DNA from: Guyanagaster necrorhizus
Taxonomy: Eukaryota; Basidiomycota; Agaricomycetes; Agaricales; Physalacriaceae
NCBI RefSeq assembly: GCF_019112545.1
Contig: NW_025064888.1
Location: forward strand, 873,588 to 937,587
DNA length: 64,000 nt
Direction of reading: 5' to 3'
In this document: positions 60,520 through 64,000 of the stretch, in pieces
Layout of the letters: each line of letters starts with the position of its first letter
How positions within the stretch are numbered: the first letter of the stretch is position 1
Notes under the pieces: generated by a model
What the model was told of the DNA's origin: nothing
What the model saw: only the letters and a program-made list of their open reading frames with translations
Databases searched by the model: none
Program-made: the position numbers and the translations under genes

Positions 60520-61362
60520 TACATAAATGGGAGCCTCATGCAAATTTCCCAACTTCATTCTCTCCACTTGCCACCCTCAACTCTATCCTGTTTTCTCTTG
60601 ATATGCTCACTGATTGATCTCACAAAAAGCATAAGGGCCATATGCATAGCCGTCTCCTTCTCTTGTCTAAAGCCTCTTTCAAATCTCTGGCCCAGTTTGT
60701 TCATTGCAAGAGTGTTGAGAGATTCAGTGTCCAAGAGGCTCCTGGCTCTAATTTGCTTGGAGACCTCATTGTTGACATCTCTGCTATCCTGATGCTCTAG
60801 TGCATTGAGCATAACAATCACCTTTGATACACCCACAGAGCTGGAGGCATTCAAGCTTATTGCCAGATTCATTATGAGCCTATTGAGTACTCTATCATCA
60901 TGGCTTTGTACAATGCAGGTGATGCTGAGGACAAGTTTGCTGAATGAGACAACTCCTTGAGCAAATACCATCTCACTCACCTTGATGATCCCACTCCCAC
61001 TGCTTGCAATCTCAAGGTTGACATGCCTATCCTCTTTAATCTCAAAACCATTCAAATCCTCAGATATGTCATCATTCCAGAATATGAGTATAACAATAAT
61101 CAGTACCTTGATCATACCCTCTTTCTCAGACAGGAAAGGGCCAAGAAGAGAGCTATCCAGAGATAAAAAGACAAACAGGCAGGAATCCTTTGGGAGGACC
61201 ATGATGAGTTGCTGGATTTCCTCTTGGACTCTGACTGTCTATTAGAGTTTATCCAGGGTACATCTAATATTGGTAATAGAGAAGATGACATGGAGAGTGA
61301 TGTTGACATCAAGGTGAATGGCAAGGAAAGAGATGCTGCTATACAGAATGGAGAAAATTAGT
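60520..61362 (+). pseudogene. Extra frame downstream of the outer element integrase
   Basis: After the chromodomain-like end there is another 840 bp before the 3' LTR. Plus-strand pieces can be read, including HLTHLDDPTPTACNLKVDMP (about 60,970) and an acidic end (FLLDSDCLLEFIQG, then DDMESDVDI) to a stop near 61,362. I recognise no domain. A minus-strand frame over the same DNA (60555-61202) is open for 215 codons but lacks any motif. Confidence 0.4.
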
Positions 61363-61480
61363 CTTATGACATTTACTTTATTCCATCAACAATTTTCTTT
61401 ACTTACTTTATGTTTTGTTGAAAAAAAGAGATACATACCACACTATCATATTGTCCAACTTTGTTGGTCAGGAGGGCATA

Positions 61481-61690
61481 TATTATGAGTCATTCCATGG
61501 CCTGATACTTTTATCTGATGTTTTTCTCTCTTTTCTCTGTCTCCCCAGTTTAGCCTGTATTTGTTATTCTCACTATATATAAGCCAGTACATATATTATA
61601 GCTAGAGGTTTTCACAATTAACCAAGCCTATACATCTGTCAGTGACTGCATGAGCCTTTCATAAGAGAAGTGACTTTCACCACCCTCTCA
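61481..61690 (+). repeat. 3' LTR of the outer Gypsy element
   Basis: 210 bp, TATTATGAGTCATTCC...CACCCTCTCA, colinear with 41631-41846. All seven CpGs of the 5' copy are TG or CA here, and several further C-to-T/G-to-A changes are seen. Confidence 0.88.
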
Positions 61691-61695
61691 CATAG

Positions 61696-62973
61696 TCACT
61701 CACATGAACATAGTGGTGTTTTGAAGTCCTCTAAAGATGCTGGAATTCTGTGAGTGAGGTATTCACAGTTATCAATGTGACTCTAAGTTCTACAGTATTC
61801 AGTGATTGCTGAGAGCATCTGCTTTCAGAGCTTAATTTCTGCCCTGTGCATCTTTATTATAAGCATCAGATTCCTATCCAACACTAGTAAAGTCCAGTCC
61901 AAAGCTTTTGTAAATAGAAGGACAAAACAATCAATGACTATAGTATAAGAAACAAGACCAAGACAAATGTGCCAGAGAATGATTATGATTTGAGGCAAGT
62001 TTGTGTCTTCATTCATGATACAGATGATATGCTAATGAGGTGTGTCCATCCCAGCAGAGGCCAAGACCAGAATGAAAAATGTACCTTTTGATTGACAATA
62101 AAGTATCATCTCTCTGTGCTGCCAGTAGATCTCACAGACTCCATTCACACTTGGAGAAGATCAGTGATATGTATTGTCAGAGCCACTCAAGATTTCCATT
62201 AAGATCAATTACAGGAAGGGATGTTAAGAGGAGTAATGTATGGATCAGAGCCATAGTATCTTGAGCATAGGTACAGAGCCATAATTAAAGGAGAGGCTGT
62301 CAAGGACTTTTGGATTCAATACAGAAGCTGAGACATATAAGAAGTAAATGTATGTGAGCTGCTGAATGATCACTCTGATAGCAAATGATTTCACCTCTAT
62401 ATAATGGGACTTTCATGTAATATGCAGCTTGATTTTGGTGAAACATGACCAAATGAGAGAACTTGAAGCCATCAAATTGAAATTCCACTTTGCATGAGGA
62501 TTTCTGTGTAGCAGTTATGCCATAGCCTTTTAATAAGGCATCACAAGCAGTATTATCTATCATGTTGGTTCATATAGACAGCATAATAACATTGTCAGAG
62601 TTACTAAGAGAGGCTTTAATGAAAATAAGCTGATTATTAGAGGTGGCAGGAGATACCTGTTTGAACTTACCAAGGATGCTTGAAGTCAGAGAAGCATCCA
62701 AGAATGAAGGATATCTCCAACTGAGAAACACATGTTGACCATTCAACAGCCTCATTTTAAAAATCATCAATGAGGAACCCAAGTGCCACATGGATTCAGA
62801 GAGAAATTCTTTTAAAGGTTGTTGGGATTTTGCTGGAAAGTTCTAGAAAGAGCAATCTGACATCATGCTGAGGGTTGATGAGTAAGCTTGAGAGAAAGAG
62901 AAAGTTGTAGTAAATTCTAGATATAAGCCTAAAGAGTATAAATACAAGCTCTGTAGGAGCTGTAGAAAAATAA
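61696..62973 (-). other. Decayed retroelement debris, possibly Copia
   Basis: Minus-strand pieces (61825-62016, 62300-62563, 62570-62791) give fragments such as LWHICLGLVSYTIVIDC that loosely recall the WH.RLGH integrase start of Copia elements. The order is compatible, but no diagnostic RT box is seen. CpG is absent. Confidence 0.3.
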
Positions 62974-63446
62974 TATCATGATTTTCCTTACTTTTATTTC
63001 TTTTCTATGAGTTAACTCTTATTTATGCTTAGTCAGAGCATCTAAACCAGTGCTTAGGACCATGGGACAGGCTGAGTCAGCACAACAAGCCCAGTCACTC
63101 ATTGTCCTTTGACACAACAGCATTGCTTGATGATGCACAGCAGCACTATTGTAGGTAGTATCAATGTCTGAGGACAAAGGGCACAAAGGACATAGAAATG
63201 CACAATAGATAGTCATATATTTATCTCTATGATGTACAGTATATAAGGAGGCTCACTTTTGCTGGTTAAACCCCAGCTTTGAGCTAAAGTTTATTCACTC
63301 TTATTCTACTCTCAAGCTATTATCTTGGGTCTTGAAGCATTTGGCCAACAAAGAACACAATAAAGTGAACTCTAGCACAAAGGTTCAAATATAAAACTAT
63401 GCTAGTTTATCATGTGTTTCTGATTACATGCAGCTTGAGTCTAATA
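62974..63446 (+). repeat. 5' LTR of a third Gypsy copy (inner-element family)
   Basis: 473 bp starting TATCATGATT and ending CTAATA, followed by ATTAGCTTGAAGC. Its body matches the inner LTRs (TTTATGCTTAGTCAGAGC, CAACAGCATTGC, AGCTTTGAGCTAAAG). It is divergent enough to be a separate, older insertion. Confidence 0.75.
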
Positions 63447-64000
63447 ATTAGCTTGAAGCTTGAAGCTTCCCTTTCTTCATGCACATTAGCATGGAAGAAA
63501 CTGAATGCTATCCATCAACCCATCATCCCCAAACTTTGACCATAAGTTCTTTGAACTCCTTGCTTTTATCATTGGAACATTATTAGGCTTATTGGTGATC
63601 ATCCAACTTTGTTGAAGATGCCAATCAATCACAGCTTGAGCAGTCAGATATTACCAAGAATTTCAGCACATCTGACACATACTCTGAAATGTAACCTCCA
63701 ACCTTCTGCTCTATGACATCCTCAACTCCACCTAACTCTCCTTCCAGCCCATGGAGTGACTCTTACCCAAAGCTGGGCATAGTAGCTCACATATAGAAGA
63801 TGTTCAAGAAGAAAGACACAGATACCCCTCTTGATCCAGCTGACCAGACAGCAGAAACTACAACTCTCATCTTACAGAGTTTCAGAACCTATGGATTCCA
63901 ACTCCTATCTTAAACTATAAGGATGAGAACCTCTCTCAGGACTTCTTTAATGACTTGCTATTCTCTGACTATTCCACCACCTCAAGAGAACCTGGCATTG
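63447..64000 (+). mobile_element. Leader of the third Gypsy copy, cut by the window edge
   Basis: It matches the inner element just after its 5' LTR, including the IQRAFRKKKDLDTLLD-like leader (here decayed, about 63,790-63,840). The rest lies beyond the window. Confidence 0.65.

Larger units (their letters stand above)
41631..61690 (+). mobile_element. Outer Gypsy chromovirus (host of a nested insertion)
   Basis: Paired LTRs (41631-41846 and 61481-61690) are flanked by CATGG (41626-41630) and CATAG (61691-61695), a 5-bp target duplication with one G-to-A change. The interior reads a Ser/acid-rich leader, gag with zinc knuckle, protease, reverse transcriptase, RNase H, integrase, chromodomain-like part and a further downstream frame, all on the plus strand. 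Another element (44,711-54,625) sits inside it between gag and protease. Without the inner element the unit is about 10.1 kb. All frames are broken. Confidence 0.88.

Noticed and set aside
60555..61202. 215-codon minus-strand open frame
   Set aside because: No domain; it lies antisense to the tail of the outer Gypsy element, in CpG-depleted DNA where TGA/TAG stops form on the coding strand and leave the other strand open.

Overview
The window looks like nuclear DNA of a TE-rich basidiomycete, probably a mushroom-forming Agaricomycete. The genes carry many short introns (about 49-68 nt, GT..AG). Several protein types are typical of these fungi: a cupredoxin-like secreted protein, an omega-like glutathione transferase, serine-rich single-TM proteins and F-box-like proteins. 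The repeats are Gypsy chromoviruses and a Plavaka-type DNA transposon. I cannot name the species.

Layout. (1) 1-~520: the edge of a gene island holding a minus-strand cullin-like gene in which the first exon of CUL1 occurs as tandem 286-bp copies. (2) ~530-19,950: a repeat block almost free of CpG. It contains an unassigned stretch, a Plavaka transposase remnant, a chimeric Gypsy element (4.8-13.4 kb) with a duplicated RNase H-integrase part, a Gypsy fragment split by a solo LTR with a perfect target duplication, and a minus-strand gag remnant. (3) ~20,000-41,600: a gene island with normal CpG. In order: CUL1 (-), a zinc-binding/AT-hook protein (-), the tRNA pseudouridine synthase DEG1/PUS3 (+), a cupredoxin-like secreted protein (+), a gene-free stretch with tRNA-like promoter boxes, an F-box-like fragment (-), a glutathione transferase (+), a pinin/SDK/memA protein (+), a damaged single-TM protein (+), a NADAR-domain protein with a myristoylation-type N terminus (+), and a LARP7/Pof8-like La-related protein (-). 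(4) 41,631-61,690: a Gypsy chromovirus with paired LTRs and a 5-bp target duplication, into which a second Gypsy element (44,711-54,625) has inserted. (5) 61,691-64,000: mixed debris, then the 5' LTR and leader of a third Gypsy copy that runs off the window.

The island genes mostly serve core functions (ubiquitin ligase scaffold, tRNA modification, splicing, RNA binding) and do not form one pathway. The repeats have lost CpG as TpG/CpA. This is best seen in the outer Gypsy LTR pair: the copy next to the gene island keeps 7 CpGs and the distal copy has lost all 7. This points to CpG-directed mutation or methylation decay that stops near the island border. The most unusual item is the tandem cullin N-terminal module at the left edge, where splicing of a 49-nt intron would leave exactly 79 in-frame codons per repeat.
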